Shown here one piece after another: positions 5,267 through 6,195 of a stretch of DNA of 6,195 bases. How positions within the stretch are numbered: the first letter of the stretch is position 1; every line of letters begins with the position of its first letter. This DNA is from Candidatus Thiodiazotropha taylori. GTDB lineage: Bacteria > Pseudomonadota > Gammaproteobacteria > Chromatiales > Chromatiaceae. Below the pieces are notes generated by a model. That model made no database searches. It had not been told where the DNA came from and saw only the letters and a program-made list of their open reading frames with translations. The DNA lies in NCBI GenBank assembly GCA_019100305.1, contig JAHRHW010000274.1:1-6195 (forward strand), given 5' to 3'. The translations under genes and the position numbers were made by a program.

Positions 5267-6195
5267 TCAGCTGCCTGTTTGCAAAAACTCGCCTTGTTCG
5301 GGTAACTCTGCTGGTTTTCGATTATCCAAGTCCAGAGTCTCCAAAGTATAGCGTCTTACCGCATGTACCAAATCGAGATCATCGTCCAATGAGTGGCCAT
5401 AGGATGGGATCAGCTCTTCAAGACGCTGTCTTGCTTCACCTTGTACCAAATCCGGCAGACAGTCCTCGATGACATCCATCATCGCTGAGACACTGACAGA
5501 GGCACCAGGGGAAGCGCCCAGCAAGGCGGCCAGAGAGCGATCGGCTGTCTTGATCACCTCGGTTCCAAACTGCAACTTGCCACGACCTTTCTCATCCAGT
5601 TTGATGATCTGAACCCGCTGTCCGGCTGGGCGAAGATGCCACTCGCCCGGCTTAACCGAAGGCATAAAGGTGCGTAGCTGTTCGAGACGCTGATCACCGG
5701 AACTGATGGCCTCTTTGATGAGATAACGAGTTAACGCCCAATGCTCTTTTGCAACTTCCATCATCGGCTTGAGATTATGGGAGCGTATCGAATTGACCAA
5801 ATCAAACAGACTGCTACTTTTCAAAAAGCGTGTGGTGAAGCCGGCAAAAGGCCCGAACAGCAGGGCAGGGCGACCATCGATCACCCGGGTATCCAGATGG
5901 GGTACCGACATCGGCGGCGCACCGACAGGTGGCAAGCCATAAACCTTGGCGTTGTGGGTCGCGGCGGCTTTGATGTTTTCACTGGCGAGCCAGATCCCAG
6001 AGACGGGAAAACCGCCATAACCTCGAACCTCATCCACACCGGACTTTTGCATCAGAGAGAGGGCACAACCACCGGCACCGACAAATACGAAACGTGCTTC
6101 GATGGTGCGTTTTCCGGCAAGGGCGTGCTTGGTTGTCACACGCCAGCGATCTCCCACCTTCTTCAATCCCAAGACCTCGGTTGAAAGCCAATAGT
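5267..6195 (-). CDS. mqo: Malate:quinone oxidoreductase, C-terminal 308 residues
   Basis: Mqo is a membrane-associated FAD enzyme that oxidises malate to oxaloacetate and passes electrons to quinone, replacing or supplementing soluble malate dehydrogenase in the TCA cycle. The visible 308 residues line up from memory with the second half of E. coli Mqo (548 residues): VGAGG at 38-42, VGAPPMSVPHLDTR at 90-103, FGPFAGFTTRFLK at 113-125, AGQRVQIIK at 190-198, ALLGASPGAS at 223-232 and LIPSYG at 261-266. The last two blocks lie near the FAD site in the family. The frame remains open through the right edge (YWLSTEV precedes the internal TTG at 6172), so the N-terminal FAD-binding half is outside the window and that TTG is not the start. 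The gene ends with TGA at 5269-5267, convergent with lexA, and shows no functional link to it. The C-terminus is short, lacking the long tail of the E. coli protein. Confidence 0.95.
   Translation of the reverse strand, partial: YWLSTEVLGLKKVGDRWRVTTKHALAGKRTIEARFVFVGAGGCALSLMQKSGVDEVRGYGGFPVSGIWLASENIKAAATHNAKVYGLPPVGAPPMSVPHLDTRVIDGRPALLFGPFAGFTTRFLKSSSLFDLVNSIRSHNLKPMMEVAKEHWALTRYLIKEAISSGDQRLEQLRTFMPSVKPGEWHLRPAGQRVQIIKLDEKGRGKLQFGTEVIKTADRSLAALLGASPGASVSVSAMMDVIEDCLPDLVQGEARQRLEELIPSYGHSLDDDLDLVHAVRRYTLETLDLDNRKPAELPEQGEFLQTGS

Noticed and set aside
6170..6172. TTG as the start of a 301-residue Mqo protein
   Set aside because: The frame is open upstream to the window edge, and the family has about 200 more residues including the FAD-binding N-terminus, so the gene is cut by the window.
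5741..6184. 147-codon plus-strand frame opposite mqo
   Set aside because: The opposite strand encodes conserved Mqo blocks over the same interval, so this is a shadow.

Overview
The window appears to come from the chromosome of a proteobacterium. The malate:quinone oxidoreductase resembles the enterobacterial enzyme and the LexA has a gammaproteobacterial-like length (199 aa), so a gammaproteobacterium, perhaps an environmental lineage, is my best guess. The assignment is inferred from remembered protein similarity and is not certain. There are five protein genes, two of them cut by the window edges. I see no RNA genes, mobile elements, CRISPR arrays or tandem repeats.

Layout from left to right: (1) 1-800, minus strand: an exported DUF3179 protein with a GTG start and a signal peptide, its C-terminus lost at the left edge. 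(2) 801-958: a 158-bp spacer with an inverted repeat in front of the DUF3179 gene. (3) 959-2173, minus: an RNase H-fold 3'-5' exonuclease-like protein of the YprB/MrfB family. (4) 2163-4577, minus: a superfamily 2 DEAD/DEAH helicase with a C-terminal DUF1998-type cysteine cluster, of the YprA/MrfA family. Its end overlaps the start of the nuclease gene by 11 bp, so the two form an operon. (5) 4578-4637: a 60-bp divergent promoter region. (6) 4638-5237, plus: lexA. (7) 5267 to the right edge, minus: mqo, convergent with lexA and lacking its N-terminus.

The most interesting part is the centre. In Bacillus subtilis, MrfA (helicase) and MrfB (exonuclease) form an excision-repair pathway for mitomycin C damage that is independent of UvrABC. 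Here the pair is transcribed divergently from lexA, and the 60 bp between them is almost filled by one symmetric 46-bp element. It has four identical GTTCTC half-sites, arranged as two GTTC-N7-GTTC direct repeats facing each other around a central TCTAGA. It overlaps the candidate -10 elements of both promoters and the ribosome-binding sequences next to both start codons. This is not the E. coli-type CTGT-N8-ACAG LexA box. It matches the GTTC-N7-GTTC form known from Alphaproteobacteria, and the LexA recognition helix also differs from that of E. coli. The inferred circuit is a self-repressing LexA that represses mrfAB through the same compound operator, so DNA damage would induce both. The flanking DUF3179 and mqo genes show no evident link to this circuit.
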